Shown here piece by piece: positions 26,444 through 34,757 of a stretch of 62,123 nt of DNA. Below the pieces are notes generated by a model. It was not told the origin of the DNA and did no database searches. It saw only the letters and a program-made list of their open reading frames with translations. The position numbers were made by a program, and so were the translations under genes. Origin of the DNA: Cyanobacteria bacterium RI_101 (GTDB taxonomy: Bacteria > Cyanobacteriota > Cyanobacteriia > Cyanobacteriales > Microcystaceae); NCBI GenBank assembly GCA_016471375.1, contig WGLZ01000035.1, positions 1-62,123 on the forward strand. Reading direction: 5' to 3'. How positions within the stretch are numbered: position 1 is the first letter of the stretch; every line of letters begins with the position of its first letter.

Positions 26444-26857
26444 TTAGTGACGACAATAGACCCATTCGGCGCCGCCGTCTTGGTAATGCTCCTTTTTCCA
26501 GATGGGCAAGCGCCGTTTTAGTTCGTCGATGATATACTCGGCGCCGTCAAAGGCGGCTTGGCGATGACTAGCGGTCGCTCCGACCCAGACCGCCGCCTCT
26601 CCAATCTGTAAATGTCCCCAACGGTGAACGGCTAGAGCTTGACGGAGTTCAAAACGTTCTTGGGCTTCAAGGATAATTTTCTTACCTTCGAGAAGAGCCA
26701 ACTCAGGATAGACCTGGTATTCTAAGGACAACACCTCTCGTCCGTGATTATGGTTCCTGACCCAGCCCTCGAAGGTGGCTAGAGCGCCGACTTGGGGATC
26801 TCGCAGAACTTCGATTAAAGGGGGGACGATAATGGGACGCTCGGTCAAGCTAAACAT
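26444..26857 (-). CDS. moaE: Molybdopterin synthase catalytic subunit
   Basis: MoaE, with thiocarboxylated MoaD, puts sulfur into precursor Z to make molybdopterin. The 137-residue form starting '[11 protein letters not shown]' has '[20 protein letters not shown]', '[18 protein letters not shown]', '[20 protein letters not shown]' and the conserved '[10 protein letters not shown]' near the C-terminus. The frame reads 34 residues further upstream, but that part looks non-coding. No moaD is adjacent. It is divergent from the Calx-beta gene, with about 120 bp between start codons. Confidence 0.95.
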   Translation of the reverse strand: MFSLTERPIIVPPLIEVLRDPQVGALATFEGWVRNHNHGREVLSLEYQVYPELALLEGKKIILEAQERFELRQALAVHRWGHLQIGEAAVWVGATASHRQAAFDGAEYIIDELKRRLPIWKKEHYQDGGAEWVYCRH

Positions 26858-26980
26858 GGCGACAGAGAATGAGGGATGAGCTAGGGAAGCGAAAGAGGGA
26901 GGGCCCGGAGAAATCTCTCCCTGTTTGGTCAAAACCGCTACCGTAGAATTAAAATCCATTTTCCTTGACTTTAATCCGCT

Positions 26981-28891
26981 ATGACTGTCCTCAGCCTAAC
27001 GACCCGTAAAATCGCTCAACTGGAAGGCGACAGCGAGATCGCCTACTTTAACTACACCGTCACCCGTACCGGCCCCGCCGACTCCGCCGCCGCCGTTCAA
27101 TGGCGAGTCCGACCTAGGGGCGCCAACCCTGTGGACGGGGAGGATTTTGTCGGCGGAGTCTTGCCCGAGGGGACGCTGACCTTCGCGCCCAACCAAACCA
27201 GTCGGACGATTCAAATCCGGGTTCAGGGGGATTCGACTTGGGAGCCAGACGAAACCTTCCGCCTCGATCTCTTTAATCCCTCCGCCGGCGCCGTATTGGA
27301 TAGCAAAAAAGCGAGCGCCACTGGGACGATTCAAAATGATGACTCTTCTGCTCCGGCGCTGCCGCCTAATATTCTGGGAACCAATTTATCTTCTTTTCGA
27401 CCCTATAATCCGGCTCTGCCCCTAGTGGACGCCTTTAAGTCCGCCCGGGTCTGGACAACCCACACCGCCGATATATGGAATACCAAAGAACCCTTAAATT
27501 TGGACGCCAATGGTTGGGTGACTTCAATCCCGGAGACTGGCGCGACCTACGACCGGGTGACGGCGGAAATGTATCGAAGTTTGGAAGGACGATATCCGGG
27601 GGGGCAGTACGTTGTTCTCTACGAAGGACAGGGGACTATTGAATACGGCGGCGACGCCGTTAAAAATGTCGGCGCTTCAACGCCGGGTCGAGATGTGCTC
27701 ACCGTCGCTCCTTCCGATCAAGGCATTTTTCTGACCATTACAGACACCAATCCCCAAAATTACCTGCGGAATATCCGCGTCGTTCCCCTCGGCGCCGAAC
27801 CCACCTATCAAGCCCAGCCCTTCAATCCCGACTCCCTCGAAAAATTAGCGCCGTTTTCGACCCTGCGGTTTATGGATTGGATGGAGACCAACAACTCCGC
27901 CCAGCAAACTTGGGCCGACCGACCGACCTTGACCACCGCCTCCTGGATGCACAAGGGAGCGCCGGTGGAGATCATGGTGCAATTGGCTAACACAACCCAG
28001 TCTCACCCCTGGTTTACTATGCCCCATCAGGCCGACGACGACTATGTGCGTAACTTCGCCGCCTATGTGCGGGATAATCTTGACCCAAATCTGACGGTGT
28101 ATGTGGAATATTCCAACGAAGTTTGGAACGGAATGTTTGGACAATACCGCTGGGTGCGGGATCAGGCCCGGGCGGAATGGGCCGGCTCCGGCCTCAATGA
28201 TTTCGCCCTAGTGACGGATTGGTATAGTCGTCGAACAACCCAGATCGCTCAGATTTGGGACGACGTTTTCGGCGCCGAAAAAGAGCGAGTCATTGGGGTC
28301 ATGGCGGGGCAAGCGGCGAATATTAAGGTGTTAAACCGCGCTCTGAGCTACGCTTGGACCGATAACCCGTTAAGTCACCAGGACTATGGCATTGACGCTA
28401 TCGCCATCGCGCCCTACATGGGCAATTATCTCGGCAACAAAAAAAACGAGGCGATCATCAAAAGTTGGAAGTCTTTGCCCGATAAGGGGTTAACCAAACT
28501 CTTTGACGAGTTGACCCAGGGCGGCCAAGTGTCCAATAGCCCCCCTGGCGGCGCTCTAGCCCAGGCGACCGCCAATATCGTCAATCACGCGGCGCTGGCT
28601 AACGCCCAGGGGCTAGAGCTTTTAGCCTATGAAGGGGGACAACATTTGGTGGGTTTTAACCCGGCTTCGACTCAGCTCTTCCGGGCGGCTAATCGCGATC
28701 CTCGTATGGGGCAACTTTACGAAGAATATCTCCAAAACTGGCGGGACGCAGGCGGAGGCTTGTTTGTAAACTTTACCAATGTCAGCACATATGGCATCTA
28801 TGGCAGTTGGGGCGCTTTAGAGCATGTTAACGATCCGAGTTCCCCTAAATACGAGGCTCTGCTCAATTATCGGGCCCAATTCGGGTCTTAA
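26981..28891 (+). CDS. Calx-beta domain protein with glycoside-hydrolase-like catalytic region
   Basis: A 636-residue protein. Residues about 5-120 form a Calx-beta calcium-binding module ('[18 protein letters not shown]', '[17 protein letters not shown]'). The rest looks like a clan-A glycoside hydrolase: '[20 protein letters not shown]' has the N-E pair expected for an acid/base, and '[16 protein letters not shown]' carries a candidate nucleophile Glu. I do not recognise the exact GH family; related proteins are often annotated as cellulose-binding or putative cellulases. No N-terminal signal peptide is seen; cyanobacterial Calx-beta proteins are often exported by type I systems. It converges with the dual-OB gene, with 6 bp between stops. 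Confidence 0.68.
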   Translation: MTVLSLTTRKIAQLEGDSEIAYFNYTVTRTGPADSAAAVQWRVRPRGANPVDGEDFVGGVLPEGTLTFAPNQTSRTIQIRVQGDSTWEPDETFRLDLFNPSAGAVLDSKKASATGTIQNDDSSAPALPPNILGTNLSSFRPYNPALPLVDAFKSARVWTTHTADIWNTKEPLNLDANGWVTSIPETGATYDRVTAEMYRSLEGRYPGGQYVVLYEGQGTIEYGGDAVKNVGASTPGRDVLTVAPSDQGIFLTITDTNPQNYLRNIRVVPLGAEPTYQAQPFNPDSLEKLAPFSTLRFMDWMETNNSAQQTWADRPTLTTASWMHKGAPVEIMVQLANTTQSHPWFTMPHQADDDYVRNFAAYVRDNLDPNLTVYVEYSNEVWNGMFGQYRWVRDQARAEWAGSGLNDFALVTDWYSRRTTQIAQIWDDVFGAEKERVIGVMAGQAANIKVLNRALSYAWTDNPLSHQDYGIDAIAIAPYMGNYLGNKKNEAIIKSWKSLPDKGLTKLFDELTQGGQVSNSPPGGALAQATANIVNHAALANAQGLELLAYEGGQHLVGFNPASTQLFRAANRDPRMGQLYEEYLQNWRDAGGGLFVNFTNVSTYGIYGSWGALEHVNDPSSPKYEALLNYRAQFGS

Positions 28892-28897
28892 ATCGGC

Positions 28898-29701
28898 TTA
28901 GAGGGGGGTTTCTCCCCCTAAGATCTTGAGAAACGCTTGCGCTTCCAGCGCCGTCAGTTCATAGCGAGAGGATTTATTAAACTGTTCCTGAAGATACCGG
29001 CGCCCCTGGTCTTGATCCCAGCCCGCCCGCTCTAGGGCTGTCTGAATCTGCTCAATTTCTGGTAAAAGCTCGATCACTCCTGCAATTAAACGATAACAGC
29101 GACTTTCCATCCCAGGCTCAGCCTGCCAAGGTTGTCCCAAACTCATACAGAGCAAACAATGACGGCTAACGGGCTGATTTTGAGCTAATTTTTCTCGAAA
29201 AAAAGGGTCAGTAATACTTAACTCACACTTCTCTAGTCCATAACGGTTATCTTTGATTTTTCCTCGATACTTACCCCAGGGAGTACGGTAAGCGTAAAAA
29301 GATTTAACTTCAATCAGTTGGAGAGTTTTAATTTTATCATTCCGCAGTTTTTGCGCTTTCAGATCTGCAAAGGGAATAAAGCAGTCAAATTGAGGATAAA
29401 GAAGTTGGTGGTCTCGATATTTTAAAAGTGCTGTTATCTTAGCCTTGCCTAAAACTTGCCAAGAGGCGGGATAATAGCCTTGGTTTTCTTCCTCGTAGCC
29501 TCTGATGTTCTGGGAATTGAGAGGAATGTCCACTAAATCAAGCAATTCAATGTGATCAACCTTAATTAAGGGATCATCTAAAGGAATCGTACCGTCCGGG
29601 GAAGGAGAAAAGGGGCGAACCCACCGTCCTGATTGGGGATCAATGCCAGCGAGACAACGCCCCTGATGTTTGTAAGAATTGGCTAAACAGATGAGAATCA
29701 T
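28898..29701 (-). CDS. Probable dual-OB-domain protein with 'GWxxxQGRxYL' C-terminal module
   Basis: A 267-residue soluble protein starting 'MILICLANSYKHQGRCLAGI'. 'CLAGIDPQSGRWVRPFSP' and the Cys-containing 'HCLLCMSLGQPW' resemble the family annotated as dual-OB-containing, often encoded next to DUF488 genes; this is from memory. OB folds usually bind nucleic acid. The last 50 residues ('ALERAGWDQDQGRRYLQEQF' then 'KSSRYELT') form a separate helical module also present at the C-terminus of the protein at 32803-33645. Start: ATG at 29701 rather than the longer frame to 29731. It is the last gene of a minus-strand run hisN-like, DUF488, DUF488, dual-OB. Enzymatic role unknown. Confidence 0.66.
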   Translation of the reverse strand: MILICLANSYKHQGRCLAGIDPQSGRWVRPFSPSPDGTIPLDDPLIKVDHIELLDLVDIPLNSQNIRGYEEENQGYYPASWQVLGKAKITALLKYRDHQLLYPQFDCFIPFADLKAQKLRNDKIKTLQLIEVKSFYAYRTPWGKYRGKIKDNRYGLEKCELSITDPFFREKLAQNQPVSRHCLLCMSLGQPWQAEPGMESRCYRLIAGVIELLPEIEQIQTALERAGWDQDQGRRYLQEQFNKSSRYELTALEAQAFLKILGGETPL

Positions 29702-29793
29702 AGGAGAAAACCATCCACTGAATGAAGTCAAAAGATTTAGTTTTGAGCAATCATATTTTTAGCTTTTTATAATGATTTAAGATTTAACTGGAT

Positions 29794-30231
29794 CTATAAA
29801 TGTAAAATAGTGAGCGTTTCAAAATAGTTTTTTAGGTACTCGGCGGCGAGACGACGGTGGCAAAAATGGGGTTGATCTTCGCTACATAAAAAACAAGCGT
29901 TTTCTAAATTTTCTTCCGTTAATTGGGTCTCAATTTGCCGTTCCTTGAGCAGAGCTAGATACTGTTCTGAATACTCCTCCCAGGACATCTTTTTTTTCTT
30001 GTAGGCGTCTAAAATATCCTGAGTCGGCGCTAAGGATAGTTCGTGTTTATAGTTGATCCCGCCGATTTCCCGCAGGAAAAATCGCAGGTCGTCCTGTTTA
30101 GCGAAGCCCGCAAGCTGAGACTTATTATTGAGACGAGTGTCAATCACGGTGTCAACGCCCGCCTGACGCAGTCGCGTAAAAAAGTCGGCGGCGGACTTGC
30201 GAGTAAAACCAATGGTAAAAAGATTAGTCAT
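29794..30231 (-). CDS. DUF488 family protein (first copy)
   Basis: A 145-residue DUF488 protein: 'FTIGFTRKSAADFFTRLRQA', 'VIDTRLNNKSQLAGFA' and the Cys-rich 'ACFLCSEDQPHFCHRRLAAE'. The family has a small alpha/beta fold with a conserved C..E..P..CHR site; its activity is not established. The ATG at 30231 overlaps the 3' end of the second DUF488 gene by 8 bp (ATGACTAA), so the two are translationally coupled. The frame runs on upstream inside that gene and was cut back. The dual-OB gene begins 92 bp downstream. Confidence 0.85.
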   Translation of the reverse strand: MTNLFTIGFTRKSAADFFTRLRQAGVDTVIDTRLNNKSQLAGFAKQDDLRFFLREIGGINYKHELSLAPTQDILDAYKKKKMSWEEYSEQYLALLKERQIETQLTEENLENACFLCSEDQPHFCHRRLAAEYLKNYFETLTILHL

Positions 30232-30850
30232 GATCTTTCTCGACGTAGGCAATTTTATCACCCTGGAGTTGATAGGCTTTTTGAAGACGGGTTTCTCGGT
30301 CGTCCAACGGCGCCGTTTCCGCGGGAAAGAGGGACAACTGTCCGCCCGCTGGCGGATCTTGCAGGTGGTGGAGTCCAAGCAGGCGCTCTTCTAGGTCTTC
30401 ATGATATTCTAGCTCGCCATTACTGTGAATATGAGCGATTTCTAGGTTAAACGGCGCTAAGTGTTGACAGACCAAAATAGCCCGGTGGCAGGTAATGGGA
30501 TCTTTTTCGGCGCACATGAGGGCAATGCGGTGATCCTGAGCGCCGTTGAGGAGACGCTTTAGCCCCTGGGCGAAGGCGGGTAGGGCGGAGATCCGCTCGT
30601 ACAAGGCTTTGCCCTCTTGATAACAGGCGGGTTCCGAGGGGCGAGCGCCCAGTTCGGCGCCGAGGAAAACATAGCGGATCTCGGCTTGGGCGAGCAATGG
30701 TTTCAGGGCTTGTTGATTGAAATGGGGTAAATAGCGGCTGTAGGGAGCCGAGCGCACGTCCGCTAGGGCGGTAACCCCCTGACTCTGAAGGAGATCCAGA
30801 AACTTTTCCGGGCTGTGGTTGGAGTGCCCCAGGGTAAAAAGCGGTTGCAT
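30224..30850 (-). CDS. DUF488 family protein (second copy)
   Basis: A 208-residue DUF488 protein with complete motifs: 'FTLGHSNHSPEKFLDLLQ', 'LADVRSAPYSRYLPHFN', 'YVFLGAELGARP' and 'LMCAEKDPITCHRAILVC'. A C-terminal extension of about 40 residues ('GGQLSLFPAETAPLDDRETR') is absent from the first copy. It diverges from that copy well beyond the motifs, so this is not a recent duplication. The start at 30850 gives the conserved 'MQPLFTLGHSNH' N-terminus; the longer frame enters the hisN-like gene. It is coupled by an 8-bp overlap to the downstream DUF488 gene. Function unknown; a nucleic-acid or nucleotide role is guessed from the dual-OB neighbour. Confidence 0.87.
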   Translation of the reverse strand: MQPLFTLGHSNHSPEKFLDLLQSQGVTALADVRSAPYSRYLPHFNQQALKPLLAQAEIRYVFLGAELGARPSEPACYQEGKALYERISALPAFAQGLKRLLNGAQDHRIALMCAEKDPITCHRAILVCQHLAPFNLEIAHIHSNGELEYHEDLEERLLGLHHLQDPPAGGQLSLFPAETAPLDDRETRLQKAYQLQGDKIAYVEKDHD

Positions 30851-30923
30851 AGCGCCGAAGCGGGGGGAACTGGACGTGATTCTTCGTATTTTATCGGGCT
30901 GAAGGGCGGGGTGGGTTAACCTT

Positions 30924-31736
30924 TCAACCAGCGCCGTTGAGGAGTTGTAAAGCTTGTCGATGTAAAGTCCCATTAGACGCCGCCAAAATTTCGGTGGAGG
31001 CAGAGGTTAAAGGCTCCCCCGACCAATCCGTGATGACGGCGCCGGCGCCTTCGACAATGGGAATCAGGGCGCAGAAATCATAAAACTGTAAATCGGCTTC
31101 TAAGATAACCAGGGGAAGCGCCGACCAGCCGGAGGCGAGAGCTAAATAATTAAAGCAGTCTCCCCCAAAGGCGGAGCGACGACACCGGCGCTGAAAGGTC
31201 TCGGCGATTTGTCTCTGTCGGGGAGTGGTAAACATCAAGGGAGTCGTGCTACAGAGACAAGCCTCTTCTAAGCGCTCTTGGGTTTCTCCGACGTAGGGAT
31301 TGACAATCGGCTCCCCTTGTAAACGGCTGACTTCCCCCCGGACTCCCTGCCAGCGCTCGCCGGTAATGGGTTGATCCGCGACGCCCAACAGGGGTTGATT
31401 CTCGGCTCCGATTAAGCCGATTAAAACGCCGAAGAGGGGAAAGCCCCGCGCAAAGGAAGAGGTGCCATCCAAGGGATCAATGACCCAGGTATAACCGCTT
31501 TGGGAAGGGAGATTTTCTCCCTCTTCCCGAATGACGCCGTCTTCGGGAAACGTTTGAGTTAATCGTTGAATCATCGCCTCCTCCGCCTCTAGATCCGCCG
31601 CCGTCACTAGCGCCGAAACTTGGTCAGACTTAGTTTGGGCAAACAAATGGGAGCGCCGAAACTGAGCGCGAATGACGGTTCCTGCGACGTTCGCGAGTTG
31701 GTGGGCTAGGTCTAAACGGCGCTTTAAATCATCCAT
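30924..31736 (-). CDS. hisN: Inositol-monophosphatase-family phosphatase, likely histidinol-phosphatase
   Basis: A 270-residue Mg-dependent phosphatase. Motifs: 'LVTAADLEAEEAMIQRL', 'REEGE', 'WVIDPLDGTSSFARGFPLFG' and 'GGDCFNYLALASG' followed by 'DLQFYDFCALIPIVEGAGAV' (the Asp of the second metal motif in YDFCALIP). The 'GDC..Y' and 'VEGAGAVITDWSGEPL' pattern favours HisN-type histidinol-phosphatase over inositol phosphatase or CysQ, though substrate cannot be proved by sequence. It lies 73 bp upstream of the DUF488 pair on the same strand. The methyltransferase gene is divergent. Confidence 0.75.
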   Translation of the reverse strand: MDDLKRRLDLAHQLANVAGTVIRAQFRRSHLFAQTKSDQVSALVTAADLEAEEAMIQRLTQTFPEDGVIREEGENLPSQSGYTWVIDPLDGTSSFARGFPLFGVLIGLIGAENQPLLGVADQPITGERWQGVRGEVSRLQGEPIVNPYVGETQERLEEACLCSTTPLMFTTPRQRQIAETFQRRCRRSAFGGDCFNYLALASGWSALPLVILEADLQFYDFCALIPIVEGAGAVITDWSGEPLTSASTEILAASNGTLHRQALQLLNGAG

Positions 31737-31796
31737 AGAAGGGGATTACAAAATGCGAAAACGCTTTCCCAGAGACCTGAGAATTATCCTTCGATT

Positions 31797-32723
31797 GTGC
31801 CATGGACGGCGCCGGCGGAAATTCTCGCCTATACTAAGGGCGTCCAAAATCTTGCCAGCCGGGTTATGACCTCTAAGCCTCTTTGGGAAACGCTTCTGCA
31901 ACCCTTTTTCCAAACCTTTCTCATTGATCAAGAGGAAATCGGCATTCTCAAGGCCGAGATCGATTGGCCAGGGGGACTGGCGGACTTCGGCGCCGGGGAG
32001 AACCAGTACCCCGATTACTACAGCGGCTCTAATTTCCACGGTATCGAAGGGGGTTATCTCACCCAATCCGCCGCCCTGACCTACGATCCGATTACTCGCT
32101 ACGTCCTCCCGCCCAACGAAGATTGGGTTAGACAAGGGTTAATCGATCGGATCGGCGGCGCTCCCCGACGGATTTTAGATCTGGGGTGTGGCACCGGCAC
32201 CCAGACCCGAATGCTGAAAAGGGCTTTTCCTCAAGCGGAAGTGACGGGGTTAGATCTGTCCCCCTATATGCTCACCTTCGCTCGCCATCAGGCCCGTCGG
32301 CAGGGCTTAAGCCTTCAGTGGCGTCAGGGCCGGGCGGAAAAAACGCCCTTCGGCGCCGAATCCTTCGATTTAATTACAGCGGCGCTTCTTTTCCACGAAA
32401 CGCCTCCTCCCATTACCGAGGCGATTTTAAAGGAAGCCTTTCGTTTACTCAAGCCGGGGGGGCAAATCCTGATTCTCGACGGCAACCAACAAACCCTGCG
32501 CCGGAGCGCCTGGCTGACGCGAATTTTTGAGGAACCCTACATCCAAGATTACGCCCAGGGGGATTTGCTCTGTTGGCTCCGTAACGCTCGCTTTGAGGCG
32601 GCCGCCACCCATAACCATTGGCAAATTCATCAAGTGACAGAAGCCCGTAAACCTTCGCCGATTGTTTCTACCTTGGAATTTAGCCCAGACGTCTCTTGGG
32701 CCGGCTCATCTCTAGGCGCGTAG
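31797..32723 (+). CDS. Class I SAM-dependent methyltransferase
   Basis: A 308-residue protein with a GTG start ('MPWTAPAEILAYTKGVQN'); an in-frame ATG 23 codons in ('MTSKPLWETLL') is an alternative. An N-terminal extension of about 120 residues precedes the methyltransferase fold: motif I 'ILDLGCGTGTQTRML', 'EVTGLDLSPYMLTFARHQA', 'FDLITAALLFHE' and 'LLKPGGQILILDG'. The substrate is unknown. Its composition is host-like, with several GGCGCC sites. It is divergent from hisN, with a 60-bp gap. Confidence 0.82.
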   Translation: MPWTAPAEILAYTKGVQNLASRVMTSKPLWETLLQPFFQTFLIDQEEIGILKAEIDWPGGLADFGAGENQYPDYYSGSNFHGIEGGYLTQSAALTYDPITRYVLPPNEDWVRQGLIDRIGGAPRRILDLGCGTGTQTRMLKRAFPQAEVTGLDLSPYMLTFARHQARRQGLSLQWRQGRAEKTPFGAESFDLITAALLFHETPPPITEAILKEAFRLLKPGGQILILDGNQQTLRRSAWLTRIFEEPYIQDYAQGDLLCWLRNARFEAAATHNHWQIHQVTEARKPSPIVSTLEFSPDVSWAGSSLGA

Positions 32724-32802
32724 CGGTCGAGGAACGGCGCTGGGGGGTCTCGGTAGAGTAATCTGTAGAGAAAGAAAGCGCCGTTGCCACTGAATTTGTT
32801 TA

Positions 32803-33645
32803 ATGCTTAGCCAATTTCGTTCCCGTTATCCTCAAGGCAGTTTGACCAGCGATCTCCTCCAAATTGATCGCGGTTTGTACCTCGTTAAAGCCACCGTTCA
32901 AGTAGAAGGAATCATTCTCGCCACCGGGCTGGCCGCCCAGCCAAGTTTAGAACAAGCGGAAGATTTGGCTCGCTCTCGGGCGCTGATGACCCTAAATTTA
33001 GAGATTACCCCGGAAATCCCCGCCAATCCGCTCCCCGAGCCGCCAACTTTAACGGCGCCGACGGTGGAAGAGCCTTCTTTGCCCCAGGCGGCGCCGGCAG
33101 TTGTCTCTCCGCCGCCGGAACCCGAGACAGAGCCGTCGTCTCCGTTCCTAGAAACAACGCTCCCCGAAGTCGCGCCTCTCCCCCCCGAACCGGAAACCGC
33201 GCCCTTAGTCGCCGAAGAGTCCCCTCTACCGCTCCCGGAACCCCAGCCCAAAACGAAAACCAAGAAAAAAGAAGCTCCCCCGGAAGTTTTGCCCGAGCCG
33301 GAACCCATCCTTGAACTCAGTCCGCCCCCAGAGGAAAGCAACGGCGGCAACGGCCACAGCGCCGAGGCAGACGCCCCTTTGCCCCTGATGACCTGGACGG
33401 CGCCGGAGCCGGAAATCGGTCTAGAGACGCCGGAGATCATGCCAGAAGCGCCGGAAGTCGGGGAAACCTTGGATTTTGCCGACATTATCGCCCGCAGTAA
33501 CATCGAGTTGAAGCGTTTGGGCTGGACTAGCGAGCAGGGACGCAATTACCTCTTGCAAACCTACGGTAAGCGCTCTCGCCAACTCCTTTCCGACGAGGAA
33601 CTGTTGGAGTTTGTCCAATACCTAGAAAGTCTCCCCAACCCCTAG
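32803..33645 (+). CDS. Pro/Glu-rich protein with N-terminal Rad52-like domain candidate and shared C-terminal module
   Basis: Three parts are visible in 280 residues. Residues 1-70 ('QFRSRYPQGSLTSDLLQIDR', 'GLYLVKATVQVEGIILATGL', 'EQAEDLARSRALMTL') resemble the small alpha/beta domain of cyanobacterial proteins annotated Rad52/Rad22-like, from memory. Residues about 70-225 form a disordered Pro/Glu-rich linker. The last 55 residues ('SNIELKRLGWTSEQGRNYLL', then 'GKRSRQLLSDEELLEF') are the same module as at the end of the dual-OB protein at 28898-29701. DNA repair or annealing is a guess from this architecture. A short CTGATATCTG repeat follows the stop. Confidence 0.6.
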   Translation: MLSQFRSRYPQGSLTSDLLQIDRGLYLVKATVQVEGIILATGLAAQPSLEQAEDLARSRALMTLNLEITPEIPANPLPEPPTLTAPTVEEPSLPQAAPAVVSPPPEPETEPSSPFLETTLPEVAPLPPEPETAPLVAEESPLPLPEPQPKTKTKKKEAPPEVLPEPEPILELSPPPEESNGGNGHSAEADAPLPLMTWTAPEPEIGLETPEIMPEAPEVGETLDFADIIARSNIELKRLGWTSEQGRNYLLQTYGKRSRQLLSDEELLEFVQYLESLPNP

Positions 33646-33708
33646 ACAGATGACAGAGATCAGACGACGGAGATCCGCTAACGCCTCACTGATATCTGAT
33701 ATCTGAGA

Positions 33709-34650
33709 CTAAGCGTCTAAATCTTGAAACAAGGCCGTGCTCAGATAGCGCTCCCCAAAACTGGGTTGAATCATGACAATTAACTTGTCTTTATTTTGCG
33801 GGCGCCGGGCCACTTGAATGGCCGCGCAGAGCGCCGCTCCGCTGGAGATCCCGGAGAGCAGACCTTCCTGACGAGCGAGACGGCGCCCGTAATCCATGGC
33901 TTGGTCGTCGGAGACGGTAATCACTTCGTCGATGAGACTCGCGTCCAAGACTTCCGGCACAAAACCGGCGCCGATGCCCTGAATTTTATGGGGCCCCGGA
34001 GCGCCGCCGGAGAGAACGGGACTGTTTTGGGGTTCCACGGCGACGACTTGAAAACTGGGCTTGCGGGCCTTGAGCACCGAGGCGACGCCGGTCAGGGTAC
34101 CGCCGGTGCCGACGCCGGAGATCAGGATATCGACGGCGCCGTCGGTGTCTTCCCAAATTTCCTCGGCGGTGGTCAGGCGATGAATTTCCGGGTTGGCGGG
34201 GTTTTTAAATTGCTGGAGCATATAGGCGTTGGGCAGGGAGTCGGCCAGCTCCTGGGCCCGACGGATACAGCCCCCCATGCCCTCGGCGCCGGGGGTCAGT
34301 TCCAGTTTGGCGCCGTAGGCCCGGAGCATGGCCCGGCGCTCCTGGCTCATGGTTTCCGGCATGGTTAGGATTAACTGATAACCTTTAGCGGCGGCCACCA
34401 TGGCGAGGGCGATGCCGGTGTTGCCGGAGGTGGGTTCTACTAACAGGGTTTCCCCAGGGGTAATTAAACCGTCCCGCTCGGCTTGGTTAATCATATTCGC
34501 CCCGATGCGGTCTTTAACCGAGGCGGCTGGGTTCATGCCTTCTAGTTTGACGACAATGCGGGCTAGGCAATTTTCCGCCTGGGGAATGCGGTTCAATTCC
34601 ACCAGGGGAGTGCGGCCAATCAGTTCGGTGACGTTGCGGGCGATTTTCAT
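33709..34650 (-). CDS. cysK: Cysteine synthase A (O-acetylserine thiol-lyase)
   Basis: A PLP enzyme joining O-acetylserine and sulfide to cysteine. The 313-residue protein shows the PLP lysine in '[13 protein letters not shown]' (K46), '[18 protein letters not shown]', '[15 protein letters not shown]' and '[11 protein letters not shown]'. Start: the frame opens at ATG 34683, but related cyanobacterial enzymes begin '[15 protein letters not shown]', so ATG 34650 was used; neither has a good ribosome-binding site. The upstream porin terminator lies about 40 bp before the start, so the cysK promoter must be very close to it or inside the 5' region. Confidence 0.95.
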   Translation of the reverse strand: MKIARNVTELIGRTPLVELNRIPQAENCLARIVVKLEGMNPAASVKDRIGANMINQAERDGLITPGETLLVEPTSGNTGIALAMVAAAKGYQLILTMPETMSQERRAMLRAYGAKLELTPGAEGMGGCIRRAQELADSLPNAYMLQQFKNPANPEIHRLTTAEEIWEDTDGAVDILISGVGTGGTLTGVASVLKARKPSFQVVAVEPQNSPVLSGGAPGPHKIQGIGAGFVPEVLDASLIDEVITVSDDQAMDYGRRLARQEGLLSGISSGAALCAAIQVARRPQNKDKLIVMIQPSFGERYLSTALFQDLDA

Positions 34651-34687
34651 GGATTCGGGAAATAGGGAGGCTAACTTTTGCATCTTA

Positions 34688-34720
34688 CAAAGAAAAACCC
34701 CGCCGGAATCGACGGGGTTT
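34688..34720 (-). terminator. Rho-independent terminator after the porin gene
   Basis: Read on the minus strand: AAACCCCG(TCG), loop, (CCG)GCGGGGTTT, then a T-rich run TTTTTCTTT at 34689-34697. The 8-bp core stem plus T-tract is a convincing terminator for the strongly expressed porin gene ending at 34758. Confidence 0.85.
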
Positions 34721-34757
34721 AGGAAACTTAAGATTCTAAGTTAGGCAAGGGCTTGGC

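Noticed and set aside
32898-33545. 215-residue minus-strand Ser/Gly-rich frame
   Set aside because: It is the antisense of the Pro/Glu-rich linker of the plus-strand gene, which explains the composition.
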